From positions 28,436-92,435 of the forward strand of contig JAEUIU010000085.1 in NCBI GenBank assembly GCA_016795065.1: 64,000 nt of DNA, in the 5' to 3' direction. The notes below the pieces were generated by a model. It did not search any database and was not told where the DNA came from. It saw only the letters and a program-made list of their open reading frames with translations. The position numbers were made by a program, and so were the translations under genes. Source of the DNA: Phycisphaerae bacterium. GTDB taxonomy: Bacteria > Planctomycetota > Phycisphaerae > Phycisphaerales > SM1A02. Numbering within the stretch: the stretch's first letter is position 1; every line of letters begins with the position of its first letter. Below, in pieces: positions 8,558 through 17,781 of this stretch.

Positions 8558-11500
8558 TCAACCGATCAGGCTGGTGATGGAGGAGATGGAGGATTGTTGG
8601 CTCGAGAGCTTGGCAAGGGCCTCCTCCATGGCCGCGAACTGGGCTTGGAGACGCTCTCGCCTGGACTCCAAACGAGTGTCAAAGAGGGTGATTCGCTCGT
8701 TGCTCCGGGCGATCTGGCTTTCGAAGCTGTCGCTGGCCTTGGTAAAGGCACCGTCGACGGTGGATGTCAGCTTGGCCAAAGCCTGATCAAAGAGATCTCC
8801 GAACCCCAAAGCAGTGCTGACGATCTTGGAGGAGCCGACTGTGATGCCTGGGAACTGACTCGTTGCGGCGACCTGCTCCTGCTCAAAGGTCACAAAGAGC
8901 TTCTCGACGGAGTCGGGGTCGTTGCTGTAGGCCTCGTCGAACTTCGCCTCGTCAAAGGTGATCTGGCCGTTCTTGCCGACTCGGATCCCAACCTGACTCA
9001 GGTACTGGAACGCGCCGTCAACATTCTTGGCCTTGCCCTGTAGGGTGCTATAGAGCACCGTTCGGGCCCGGGCGAGCGTCGGGTCACCCAGCAGGACGCC
9101 CTTCTTCTCCGTATCGACGTTGTACGAGTCGTAGGTGTTGAGCTTGTCGACGATGGCGTTGAAGGCAGTCACCCAGTCAGTGACCTTGGTCTTGATGCCG
9201 GTGACGTCCCGCTTCACATCGATCGTGACAGCCGCATCGGAAGCCTTCGCAACCGTGACGTCGAGTCCGGTGACCAGATCCTCGAAGATGTTGTCGTTGC
9301 TTCGCAGAACGAGACCAAGGGAAGGATCGCTGTTGCCGAAAATGACCTCGGCGTCGCGTCCCTCGCTCAGGGTCGAGAAGCCAAGATCGACGCCGCCGGT
9401 GTCGATCAGGAGCTTTCCGTCCTGGCCTGCCATGATGCTGCTGAGCGTCAGGTAGAACGGCGTGGCGCCGCTCCCGGTGTTCACGCTGGTGGCAGAGACC
9501 GGAACGCCGGCTGCGTTGAGCTTCGAGATCACCTTCTTGAGCGTGTCGCTTGTCTCAAGGTCGACCGTCTTCTCGTACGACCCTGCTATGTCATCCCCGG
9601 CCGCTTCGGCCGTACCGGCGATGCCGAGGAACTTTGCCACCGATCCGCTCACGTCCGCAACCTTCATCTTAGTGGTGGGTGTTGCCGCGGTATCGAAGAG
9701 CGTGATGCCGTCTCCGGTGCTGTTGACTCGGGCCTCGACGTCCAGGCCGCGGGAGTTGATTTCGCGAAGGATGTCGTACAGCGTGGTCGAATCACTATCA
9801 ATATCGATGGTGGCGGACTCTCCGGTGGAGTCGGTCAGCTTGAATTTGCCGGTGCCGATGCCGCGCCCATAGTTCAGCGCGCCGACCGAGGTCGCCTCAC
9901 CGATGTACTTGATCTCGAGATTGGCTCCGCGCAGCGTGTTGGACGCAACGCCTGCGTTGGCGATTCCGAGGGCGGACGATGCCGTTCCGCTGATGATGAG
10001 GTTGCCGCTCCCGCCGCTGCTGTCGGTGACAAGGAGGCTTCCGTTGTCGTCACCGACACTCAGCGAAATATCGACGGGCGAGGGTGCCGAGGCCGCCGCA
10101 GAGTTGATTGCATCAATGAGATTCTCGAGCGTCGTATAACTATCAAGGTTGTTGATCGTCACCGACGCGCCACTGCGGTCCTGAAGCGTGAGCGAATTCG
10201 TGGTGTTCGTCAGGCCAGCCCCGCCGTTGATGTTCCTCGCCAGCACCGTGCCCACGCCAGAGAGGATCCTGCTCCCGATCGGATTGGAATCGGTGAGATC
10301 AAATATGCCCAAGTCGCGAGCCGCTTTCTCCGCGATGGTCGTGGCGATCGACGATCCGTCGACATCGCCGGCCGTGACCGCGAACTCGTAGCCGCTGACC
10401 AGCCGCAGCCCCGTGCCGGCGGCATTGACTTGTGCGGTGACCTTGCCCTCGGTCGCTTCGGAGATGCGGTCGATCACGTCCTGAATGGTTGAGGCCCGAG
10501 CCGTCTTGACCTCGTTGACGATGAGGTCGCCATTGATGATCGCGCCCGTGCCGGTCGCACCCGTGTAGATGCCAAGATCCTGGGCCGTTTCCTCGTCGCT
10601 CGGGCCTGCACCGAGGACACGAAGGGTTTCGGCGCCGCCCATCGTGTCCGTCAGGACGAAGCCGTCGCCGTCACCGTTGATGGTCATCACGACCTTGTTT
10701 GACCCAAGTTCCGCGGCGAGGGTCTCGTTCACGCGATCGAGCATCTCTTCGACGGTGGTGACAGCTTCCTCGTCCACCGTCCCGTCATCCTCCAGGACCT
10801 TGCCGAGATTGATCTCGACCGAGACGCCTGTCGACGTCTTGACGATGAAGTCCGCCGCGTCCGTCGTGTTGATCTTGACGCCGGAGCCGTTGTTGAGTGA
10901 CGCCAGCTCAGTGTCATCGGTGATGGGGAGATTCTCGCGGCCGAGTGAGACCCCATACGTGGTCGGGGTCACCCCATCGTCAACGAAGATCTTGAAGTCG
11001 GAAACGCCGTCCCGAATGAGTACGCCGAGGCCGTCGTTGAGAGAGGCCAGGGTCGTGTTGCCGCCCAGAATGTTGATCTGCGACGAGGTGATCGTCGAGC
11101 CGGCTGTCGAGCCAGCGATGCCGAGGTCGGTCGCTGCATAGGAACCTGAACCGTTGCCGACTATGAGGGAGCCGCTGCCTCCGGATGTGTCCGTGAGGAC
11201 GAGTCTCTCACCGTCGATTCCTGCAGTCACGCCAATGTCGTTGTTCGCGTTGATGGCAGTGACGACGTCGTTCAGAGTAGTCGCCTTCGAGAGATCGATG
11301 GTTGCGTCCGCGCCCGACTTGTCGGTAACCACAATCTTCCCGCGGCGAACGCCGTTGCCACCGTTGAGTGACTCGAGGTCGACGGTTCGAGCGACGCCGA
11401 CATCGCCGAACTCGAAACTGAGCGAGTCGAGTCCGAGCGGTGAAGCGTCGTAGGTGGCGAGGCCTCCGCTACGAATCTGCGACGTTGATGCCAGGCGGTT

Positions 11501-11803
11501 GACGAAGAACTGGTAGGAGCCAATCGGCGTGGTGCTGTCCGCGGTTGCCGTAGCGACGCTCTCATCGCTCGAGGTCGACGTCGCCGACCTAAAGACCTTG
11601 TTCACGCGGAAAGAGGTCGAAGCGGACTTCAGTGCGAGTAGCCGGGAATTGACATCCAGAAGCGAGGTTCGCTTGCCCTGGAGGGTGGCGATCCGACTGG
11701 TCAGGGTGTTCTTGCCACGCGATTCGAGCGCGATGAGTTGCTCAATCAACTGCGTTGAGTTGATCCCGCTGATCAGGCCGACGCCCGTTGAAATTCCGCC
11801 CAT
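8558..11803 (-). CDS. fliD: Flagellar hook-associated protein 2 (filament cap) FliD, very large
   Basis: The N-terminal region (about residues 1-110: LISGINSTQLIEQLIALESR, then TPIGSYQFFVNRLASTSQIRSGG) and the C-terminal region (about 820-1081, ending in a heptad-rich coiled coil with FAAMEEALAKLSSQQSSISSI) are typical of FliD, which caps the filament and folds flagellin subunits as they emerge. At 1081 residues it is more than twice the usual 400-550. The extra middle part holds at least six flagellin-IN-type repeats, recognisable by T(L/I)xxVIxxIN...G..L.LTDTSGG (for example TLNDVVTAINANNDIG, TVEEMLDRVNETLAAE, TIQDVIDRISEATEG, TLENLIDAINSAAAS, TLYDILREINSRG, TLKKVISKLNAAG). Surface-exposed expansion is the likely result. 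Confidence 0.92.
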   Translation of the reverse strand: MGGISTGVGLISGINSTQLIEQLIALESRGKNTLTSRIATLQGKRTSLLDVNSRLLALKSASTSFRVNKVFRSATSTSSDESVATATADSTTPIGSYQFFVNRLASTSQIRSGGLATYDASPLGLDSLSFEFGDVGVARTVDLESLNGGNGVRRGKIVVTDKSGADATIDLSKATTLNDVVTAINANNDIGVTAGIDGERLVLTDTSGGSGSLIVGNGSGSYAATDLGIAGSTAGSTITSSQINILGGNTTLASLNDGLGVLIRDGVSDFKIFVDDGVTPTTYGVSLGRENLPITDDTELASLNNGSGVKINTTDAADFIVKTSTGVSVEINLGKVLEDDGTVDEEAVTTVEEMLDRVNETLAAELGSNKVVMTINGDGDGFVLTDTMGGAETLRVLGAGPSDEETAQDLGIYTGATGTGAIINGDLIVNEVKTARASTIQDVIDRISEATEGKVTAQVNAAGTGLRLVSGYEFAVTAGDVDGSSIATTIAEKAARDLGIFDLTDSNPIGSRILSGVGTVLARNINGGAGLTNTTNSLTLQDRSGASVTINNLDSYTTLENLIDAINSAAASAPSPVDISLSVGDDNGSLLVTDSSGGSGNLIISGTASSALGIANAGVASNTLRGANLEIKYIGEATSVGALNYGRGIGTGKFKLTDSTGESATIDIDSDSTTLYDILREINSRGLDVEARVNSTGDGITLFDTAATPTTKMKVADVSGSVAKFLGIAGTAEAAGDDIAGSYEKTVDLETSDTLKKVISKLNAAGVPVSATSVNTGSGATPFYLTLSSIMAGQDGKLLIDTGGVDLGFSTLSEGRDAEVIFGNSDPSLGLVLRSNDNIFEDLVTGLDVTVAKASDAAVTIDVKRDVTGIKTKVTDWVTAFNAIVDKLNTYDSYNVDTEKKGVLLGDPTLARARTVLYSTLQGKAKNVDGAFQYLSQVGIRVGKNGQITFDEAKFDEAYSNDPDSVEKLFVTFEQEQVAATSQFPGITVGSSKIVSTALGFGDLFDQALAKLTSTVDGAFTKASDSFESQIARSNERITLFDTRLESRRERLQAQFAAMEEALAKLSSQQSSISSITSLIG

Positions 11804-11922
11804 ACTCGTACACTCCGGTGGGGGTCAAAGTGACCGTTCGACGCGCAGCCTTGGCCTCTTGTCGGCCCAGACTTGCCATGCGTGCAACCGTCGCGCCAGC
11901 AGCGCCATCCGGGCTGGCACGG

Positions 11923-12120
11923 CTATGCGGCTCGACGGGTGCTGGATCGCTGACTGGGCTTGGCGGAGGTTCCTGCCTCGCAGATCGGCCTCCAGCAAGG
12001 TTGACGCTCACCACGCTGTTGCATGGCCAGAAGGTCCGAGGCCCAATGGGCCAACACCCGCTGGAAAAGCTCCCGAGTTTCGCGGAGACGCACTTCGGCG
12101 TCGGGTATGGTCACATCCAT
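11923..12120 (-). CDS. Small hypothetical ORF upstream of fliD
   Basis: A 65-codon frame starting at an ATG preceded by GGAAGGA four to five bases upstream, one of the better ribosome binding sites in this window. The first 38 residues (MDVTIPDAEVRLRETRELFQ and onward) look like an amphipathic helical protein; the last 27 are Pro/Arg/Ser-rich and less protein-like, so a frameshift or a chance extension is possible. It lies 119 bases upstream of fliD in the same direction and might be a small flagellar accessory protein, but no family is recognised. Confidence 0.35.
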   Translation of the reverse strand: MDVTIPDAEVRLRETRELFQRVLAHWASDLLAMQQRGERQPCWRPICEAGTSAKPSQRSSTRRAA

Positions 12121-12309
12121 GTGTTCCTTCCCGTGAGAAGTCGACCGGCTCAGCCGGAGGTCGTGACGAGGCCCCGCGCCAGCGGCTGGCTAGGCGCGAA
12201 GCCTCTCTCACGCGTGATCGGGTCGGATGAGCGGGCGGTTCAATGAGTTCGCTGGGATTGGAAGAAGGAAGGGCCGCTCCACCTGGGGTATAAGGGCCGA
12301 TAAGAATCG

Positions 12310-12325
12310 TGTTCCACGTGGAACT
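12310..12325. promoter_or_regulatory. parS-like centromere site upstream of parB
   Basis: The perfect 14-bp palindrome GTTCCACGTGGAAC (12311-12324), flanked by T on both sides, differs from the bacterial parS consensus GTTTCACGTGAAAC only by the symmetrical C/G change known from GC-rich genomes. It lies 82 bases before the parB start. ParB should load here to form the partition complex. The rest of the roughly 290 bases between the small ORF and parB contains no further recognised site. Confidence 0.85.
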
Positions 12326-12405
12326 TGGTGGACTAGCTGACGTTGGTAGATGGACCGCTGGCTGTGGGCTAGGCTGTGCCGCCGCTAGATCAAGGAGTTG
12401 CGGAT

Positions 12406-13533
12406 ATGAGTCAAGAGAATGATCCGAAACGCCAACCTCCCCGAAAACTCGGGCGCGGACTCGAGTCCTTGCTGAAAGTCCCCGTTGAGATTGTGATTCC
12501 GCCGTCAGCAAAGGGAGGATCCGGCGAGGGGCACCTAGGTGTCCCAAGTGGAGCGGGGCTTCCTGATACTTCCCACGCCAGCTCCCCCGGCGGAGGGATG
12601 GACGCTCGCTCCCAAGCCGCAGGATCATCGAAGCAACCTGACCGGGAGTCGGGTGCACCATCCGTTCCACGTGGAACGCCCCCGACCGACGCCTCATCAC
12701 ACACCTCGGGAGAACCCAATGACCAGGGGCTTGTTCTCCTTGCACTTGATCAACTCCGTCCCAATCCACGACAGCCGAGACAGGATTTTGAGCCAGCCGC
12801 GATAGCCGCGCTTGCGGAAAGCATCCGCACGGCTGGGCTTATGCAGCCAATTGTGGTTCGTACGGGGGGTGATGGCGCCTATGAGATCATCGCGGGCGAA
12901 CGCCGATGGCGTGCAGCTCGTCAGTTGGGCCTGCTGACCATTCCGGCCATCGTTCGTGACGTAGACGATCAGACCGCCGCAGAGTGGGCGCTCATCGAGA
13001 ATATCCAGCGAGCGGATCTCAATCCAATCGAGCGGTCGGCGGGATTGAGGCGGCTCATCGACGACTTTGGCCTCACCCATCAGGAGCTTGGCGAGCGCGT
13101 CGGCTTGGACCGAGCCACCGTGTCGAACCTGTTGCGTCTTGCCGATTTGGATCCGTTTTCGCGCGACGCCGTTCGAACGGGGAAGCTCACCCAGGGCCAT
13201 GCCAAGGCGCTCCTTGCGATCAGCCGCCTTGATCTACGCCAGACTCTCGCCGCGGCTTCGATTTCAGGCGAGTGGTCGGTCCGCGAGCTGGAGCGCCGGG
13301 TGCGACAAACAATTGAGCCCACCCCTGAGCGAGCGTCCTACGCCGAGGGAGCTCCTCTTCGATCCTCCGCCCACCTTGAGGACCTCGAACGCAGACTCAG
13401 TGAGCACCTTGGTAGCCGAGTCACCATTCAGCTCGGCCGTAAGCGCGGCTCAGGACGGATTCTCATTGATTTCTATAGCCTCGATCAGTTCGACGGCATC
13501 TTGGCGAAGCTCGGGTTCTCCGAGGCGCAGTAG
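12406..13533 (+). CDS. parB: Chromosome partitioning protein ParB (CTP-dependent clamp family)
   Basis: The 375-residue protein begins with the usual ParB opening KLGRGLESLLK (14-24), has a low-complexity linker to about residue 107, then the CTP/parS-binding core with LALDQLRPNPRQPR, AESIRTAGLMQPIVVR and the CTPase motif GERRWRAAR (164-172), the helix-turn-helix GLTHQELGERVGLDRATVSN (222-241), and a C-terminal dimerisation region. It binds parS and slides along DNA as a clamp. The ATG at 12406 has AAGGAG eight bases upstream. The linker is longer than in most ParB proteins and contains a second parS palindrome in its DNA. parA, its usual partner gene, is not adjacent. Confidence 0.95.
   Translation: MSQENDPKRQPPRKLGRGLESLLKVPVEIVIPPSAKGGSGEGHLGVPSGAGLPDTSHASSPGGGMDARSQAAGSSKQPDRESGAPSVPRGTPPTDASSHTSGEPNDQGLVLLALDQLRPNPRQPRQDFEPAAIAALAESIRTAGLMQPIVVRTGGDGAYEIIAGERRWRAARQLGLLTIPAIVRDVDDQTAAEWALIENIQRADLNPIERSAGLRRLIDDFGLTHQELGERVGLDRATVSNLLRLADLDPFSRDAVRTGKLTQGHAKALLAISRLDLRQTLAAASISGEWSVRELERRVRQTIEPTPERASYAEGAPLRSSAHLEDLERRLSEHLGSRVTIQLGRKRGSGRILIDFYSLDQFDGILAKLGFSEAQ
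12664..12677. promoter_or_regulatory. parS-like site inside the parB coding sequence
   Basis: An exact second copy of GTTCCACGTGGAAC lies in frame within parB, where it encodes Val-Pro-Arg-Gly (residues 87-90) in the disordered linker. It is 353 bases downstream of the upstream copy. An intragenic parS is known from other bacteria near parAB, so a genuine function is plausible, and its location in an unconstrained linker means the protein tolerates it. Confidence 0.82.
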
Positions 13534-13845
13534 CACCCCATCAGGCTCTCTGTGTGGCAATCGGAGAAGTCACACCTGAGGGCATCTGACTTGAGCTGTC
13601 AACAGAAGGTAAGCCTCGCCGCCTCGGGCGTAGGTCACAACAAGCCGTCGATTCACAGCCGCGCAGCTTGCTGACCACGTGGTCCGGCGGCCGGACGTCT
13701 CAATGAGGATCGCTCTCCTGCGCTCACGTGTCCGAGTCCGTGCCAGAGTCTGATTGGCCTTTGAGCTCGCCCAGGAGCACTGCTCAAATCTCACCCGATG
13801 CCTCTTATGCGGTCCAATCCCTGCGCCCTAATGCTGGTGCTGGTC
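13534..13845. other. Intergenic region between convergent parB and PVC-type cytochrome gene
   Basis: No gene is supported in these 312 bases. A short palindrome GTCCGG-CGG-CCGGAC (13682-13696) and the sequence ACCACGTGGT (13675-13684) are the only visible structures. Neither has a T tract, so no convincing terminator is present. Confidence 0.6.
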
Positions 13846-16800
13846 TTATCGGACGGTTGAGAGGTACTCGACGACATCCCGAAGTTCTTCCAGTGTCAAG
13901 ATTGCGCCCATTTGGGGCATCGCGGAAATCTCACCAAAGCCCTTCGCCACGACAGCATTCGGCTCGACAAGAGATTGGAGCAGCTCTCGCCTGTTCAATC
14001 GCGTTGCTACGCCATCGAGTTTCGGCGCCGCATCTCCGCCGGTGCCGCCAACCGTATGGCACTTGAGGCACGTCGCCGACATGTGGTAGTGCACGAGGTC
14101 GAACCCTCGCTTCGCATCACCACCCTCAAGCGCGAGGCCGAAGCGTTCCCGAGGCGACTTCTGATCGAGCTTGGCGAGGTACGTCAACGCACGAGAAGAC
14201 AACGCAGGGCGCTCCTGCATAACGGCGAGGACATCGAGTCTTAGAGACTCTTCTAGCTCTCCACCTTCAAGCCTGGCTGCAAGCTCTGCCGCAACATCTT
14301 CGAGTTCTCCAGACTCGATCCCTCGGATCGCTTGAATTGCCGCCTGTCGCTCCTTTGGCTCGGTCGCGGTGAGCCCAGCGCGAACCTCACTCGCTCCTCG
14401 TTGGGCATCGCGCCGTACCAGTTGCTTGCGGCTTTCCGCGCGCAAAGCCCACTCCTTCGACGCCAATCCAAGATCGATCGCCTCGGTTGCGCGCCGATCG
14501 CTGTCGTTGCAGAGTTGTCGTAAGCAAGCGGCTCGCTCTTCCACCGGCTGCCTCTCGTCCGCCACGACGTCGAAGTTGGCGGCCCCGTCGAGCGTGATGC
14601 CAGCCGTAGAAGCGAGTTCCCGTGCGGCCGACCGCACCGCGGGGGAGCCATGCTGGACCAGGCCGGGCAGCTTCTGCTTCAGAACATTGACGTATCCGGC
14701 CGTATCCCTCTTCGAGGGGTCGACCGCGCGATATGCCCCATTCACACGGTCACGGGGACTCGGTTTGAGCCACTCTGCCAAGCCCGCGAGCGCCTCGACG
14801 CGCATCTGATCGGGGAGCTTCGCGGAACGAGCCAACCCCGCCAGCGAGATCGCGGCCTGCAGGTCGTCCGATCGAACGCATGCGTTGATGACTCGTCGAA
14901 CGAGCGGCGTCACCAACGGCGGGTAGACCCCGCCGCCGATCGGTCGTTCGAATGAACCATCCGGCAACTTCCAACCGACGGCAACGAAGTCGTCGCCGCC
15001 GCCCTCGGCGTGTCGGGCTTCTAAGTAGTACCGCTTTCCGGCCTCCAGCAGCACTGGTTGCGATGTTTGACTCGCCTGGCCATCCCATTCACCTCGACCT
15101 GAGTACCCATCGACCGAAGCGATCGGGAGTTTCGTGGCGGGGCTCTCGTCGGCGCTCAGGTAGAGAATCGAACCGTCGTCGCTACTGATCTGAAACACAT
15201 AGGGCCCCGTCATCGGCGCCGTGATCAGGCCGCTCACCCGTTGAAGGTAGTTGTTTCCCGCGTTTGACCGGCCTTCAAAGACGGCGACGACCTGCGTTTC
15301 GCTGGGCGGAGCAGCGAACGTCGCGTCGTCATCCAGTTTCGCCTCTCCCGCACCCTTCACATCCAACCAAACGTCGCGGCGGAACTCGTTCGCAGCACTA
15401 TCCGAGCTCCCTTCGGACTGAATGAACCGCCTGCCCAACTCCACCAACCGCGGCATCGCATCCGGCATCGGAATGTCGTTGATCGCTCGAGCCGCTTCGG
15501 CCACGACACGATCGTCGGCATCTTGCAGGAATCGAACGATTGACCCGTCGCGCCATCGCCGCATGACCAGCGCCGAACAGAGCCGAAGCTCCACCTGTGG
15601 TTCGGTCGCGAGTTTTCGCGTCTCTTCGGATGCCTTGAGCCACGCCAAAGCCGTCACGCCAGCGTGTCGGAGGAAGACATCCTTGCCGTCGTTTTCAGCC
15701 AGGAGGGCGACGATCGGCGCGTGGGCTTCCTTCACGCCGAGTCGGCCAAGAGCCATGGCGGCGAAGTACCGAACGCGTGGCGTGTCATCGGTCAGCAGCC
15801 GGAGGAGTTGCCTGTTTGCTCCCACGAACCGCGCCTCTCCGATCACCTTGGCGCTCTGGGCCCGTACCTCGGCATCGACATCATCCAGTCGCTCAACCAA
15901 GCCTGCGACGGCGGCAGGCCAGAGACCGTCCGCGGCGACCATGCCGAGTCCCCAGATCGCGTGAATTCGGGCCAAGCGGCTCGCCCCGACTGCGGCTTCG
16001 CGGGTCAGCAGTTCCACGACCGCTGGGCCTCGTTCCGCGAGGGCGAACTGGGCGCGAAGTCGAACGCGCTGGTCGGCGTGCCCGAGCAGATGCCGCAGCT
16101 CCGCGCTTTCTCGCTGCCGGAACCCCTCCCGAAAGAGCGACGTGACCTCGGAAACCCGAGGATCCTGAATCGCCTTGGGATCCCACACCGAGTAGACCTC
16201 GCCGTATCCCTTGCTGTACCAGCCACCACCCCAGTCGCTGACATAGAACTTGCCGTCGTAACCGAAGTCCACGTCGGTAGGCAAGACGTTCTCGATGAAG
16301 GGGTGGACGTCTACGACGCGAAAACCCGCACCAAATGGCTCCAGTCGGAACGCGAGCACCCGGCTGTATGCGTCACCGCCGAGGAAATCGCACAGGAAGA
16401 ACGCGTCGCGATAGCGATCTTCGAGCCCGAGACCTGGATAGTGGACGAGCCCCGACGGACCGCTCCCGACGTGGGCCAGCGGCGGCACGGTCCACGCCGG
16501 CTGTACCTTCGAGAACTCTCTCGTCTTGTCCGGAGCGAGGTCGGGCCGCAACGCCCAAGTTTCCTCCTGGTTCCACGGCCCCCGGAGATTCGTCCCCTCA
16601 AGCGTCTGGTAGTCCATGCTCCAGCCGGTCTCGCCACCCTCCACGCAGTAGACGATGCGGGCCTTGTCTCCGCCGTCGGAGTTGTTGTCACCCGTAATGA
16701 GGTTTCCAAAGTCGTCGAAGGCGAGTTCCTGCGGATTGCGCAAGCTTCGACAGTAGATCTCAATGTTGCTGCCGTCGGCATTGCAGCGAAACACCGCTCC

Positions 16801-17580
16801 CGAACGAGGATCGGCGAGGACCGTTCCATCCTCGAGCGTCAGGTGATACCCGCGATCTCCGATGGACCAATAGAGCTTCCCATCTGGACCCCACGCCAGA
16901 CCGTGCATGTCGTGGCCACGCAACGCGACCCGCACGCCGAAGCCCGAATACACCTTGTCCTTCACCTCGGCCACACCATCGCCATCGCGGTCGATCAGCC
17001 GCCAGAGGTTGGGAATATTCGTGTACCACACCTCGCCCTCGCGAGCGATGACGCCCGCCCCGGTGCCATCGAGCGGCTCGTTGAAGGGCCCGGCGAACAC
17101 CAACTGCCGATCCGCGCGGCCGTCGCCGTTCGAGTCCTCGATGCGGCGGACTCGATCATCTTGCTGGCGGTAGTAGGCCATCCCGCCTTCGCGCTTCTCG
17201 GCCCACTTCTCATACATCGCCAGGCGATCGGCGGTGGTTTGACTCTGAAGGTCATCCATCAACCACCACTTGCTCGATCGGTTGTCCTCGACGCCTACTT
17301 CTTGACGAGCGCTCTCGGCGATGAACATCCGCCCCTCGTCATCGAAACAGAAAGCCACCGGATCGGCTACCAACGGTTCCTTGGCGAAGAGGGACGCTTG
17401 AAGTCCCGCGATCGGCCGGATCTTGGGCGGACCGTCGTAGGTCGGCCGATCGGCCGGCAGTTCCTTGCTAGCTCCGGGCGGGGGGCGATGGGTCCATCCG
17501 CCGGTGACAAGGAGGGTAGCTGTCAGACCCGAAAGGCTGAGAAGGATGGCAACGCGGGGAAGAGTGGAGGAGACGCGCAT
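13846..17580 (-). CDS. PVC-type secreted dehydrogenase with HEAT repeats, PA14 domain and C-terminal cytochrome c
   Basis: A 1244-residue protein with an N-terminal signal segment (residues 8-27), then a beta-propeller of the sugar/sorbosone dehydrogenase type (about 50-440, with CFDDEGRMFIAESARQ, MHGLAWGPDGKLYWSIGDRG and GHVGSGPSG-like stretches), HEAT-like repeats (about 480-700), a PA14 carbohydrate-binding domain (about 790-890, with FQISSDDGSILYLSAD), more helical repeats, and a class I cytochrome c (CLKCH at 1171-1175, likely axial Met in SAMPQMG near 1221). This is the planctomycete membrane-bound dehydrogenase family. It probably oxidises sugars in the periplasm and passes electrons to its own haem; the substrate is unknown. 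It stands alone on the minus strand. Confidence 0.88.
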   Translation of the reverse strand: MRVSSTLPRVAILLSLSGLTATLLVTGGWTHRPPPGASKELPADRPTYDGPPKIRPIAGLQASLFAKEPLVADPVAFCFDDEGRMFIAESARQEVGVEDNRSSKWWLMDDLQSQTTADRLAMYEKWAEKREGGMAYYRQQDDRVRRIEDSNGDGRADRQLVFAGPFNEPLDGTGAGVIAREGEVWYTNIPNLWRLIDRDGDGVAEVKDKVYSGFGVRVALRGHDMHGLAWGPDGKLYWSIGDRGYHLTLEDGTVLADPRSGAVFRCNADGSNIEIYCRSLRNPQELAFDDFGNLITGDNNSDGGDKARIVYCVEGGETGWSMDYQTLEGTNLRGPWNQEETWALRPDLAPDKTREFSKVQPAWTVPPLAHVGSGPSGLVHYPGLGLEDRYRDAFFLCDFLGGDAYSRVLAFRLEPFGAGFRVVDVHPFIENVLPTDVDFGYDGKFYVSDWGGGWYSKGYGEVYSVWDPKAIQDPRVSEVTSLFREGFRQRESAELRHLLGHADQRVRLRAQFALAERGPAVVELLTREAAVGASRLARIHAIWGLGMVAADGLWPAAVAGLVERLDDVDAEVRAQSAKVIGEARFVGANRQLLRLLTDDTPRVRYFAAMALGRLGVKEAHAPIVALLAENDGKDVFLRHAGVTALAWLKASEETRKLATEPQVELRLCSALVMRRWRDGSIVRFLQDADDRVVAEAARAINDIPMPDAMPRLVELGRRFIQSEGSSDSAANEFRRDVWLDVKGAGEAKLDDDATFAAPPSETQVVAVFEGRSNAGNNYLQRVSGLITAPMTGPYVFQISSDDGSILYLSADESPATKLPIASVDGYSGRGEWDGQASQTSQPVLLEAGKRYYLEARHAEGGGDDFVAVGWKLPDGSFERPIGGGVYPPLVTPLVRRVINACVRSDDLQAAISLAGLARSAKLPDQMRVEALAGLAEWLKPSPRDRVNGAYRAVDPSKRDTAGYVNVLKQKLPGLVQHGSPAVRSAARELASTAGITLDGAANFDVVADERQPVEERAACLRQLCNDSDRRATEAIDLGLASKEWALRAESRKQLVRRDAQRGASEVRAGLTATEPKERQAAIQAIRGIESGELEDVAAELAARLEGGELEESLRLDVLAVMQERPALSSRALTYLAKLDQKSPRERFGLALEGGDAKRGFDLVHYHMSATCLKCHTVGGTGGDAAPKLDGVATRLNRRELLQSLVEPNAVVAKGFGEISAMPQMGAILTLEELRDVVEYLSTVR

Positions 17581-17781
17581 CGGCGCTGCACATGCTACGG
17601 GTCGCCGAAGGGGGGGTTTGGCGCCTACGTCATCTGCCGAGGCTTCACTTGCGGTCGTAGTGCCTGTCCCAAATCACGACGAACCCCGCTACCCATAGGG
17701 TCTACGCTCCACTCGACTGACTCGTGACTACGGCATACGCTGCATCCCTGTTTTCACAGCTAACACTCGGAGAAGCTCACT

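Noticed and set aside
12296..12303. GCCGATAA, the -10 element of flagellar sigma-28 promoters
   Set aside because: It points toward parB on the plus strand and not to fliD, and no TAAA is found 15 bases before it.
13675..13684. ACCACGTGGT palindrome after parB
   Set aside because: It shares only CACGTG with parS and lacks the outer GTT/AAC, so it is not counted as a third site.
15664..17727. A 687-codon plus-strand open frame opposite the PVC-type cytochrome gene
   Set aside because: It lies antisense to a gene with clear domains and its translation shows no motif; long shadow frames are expected in GC-rich DNA.
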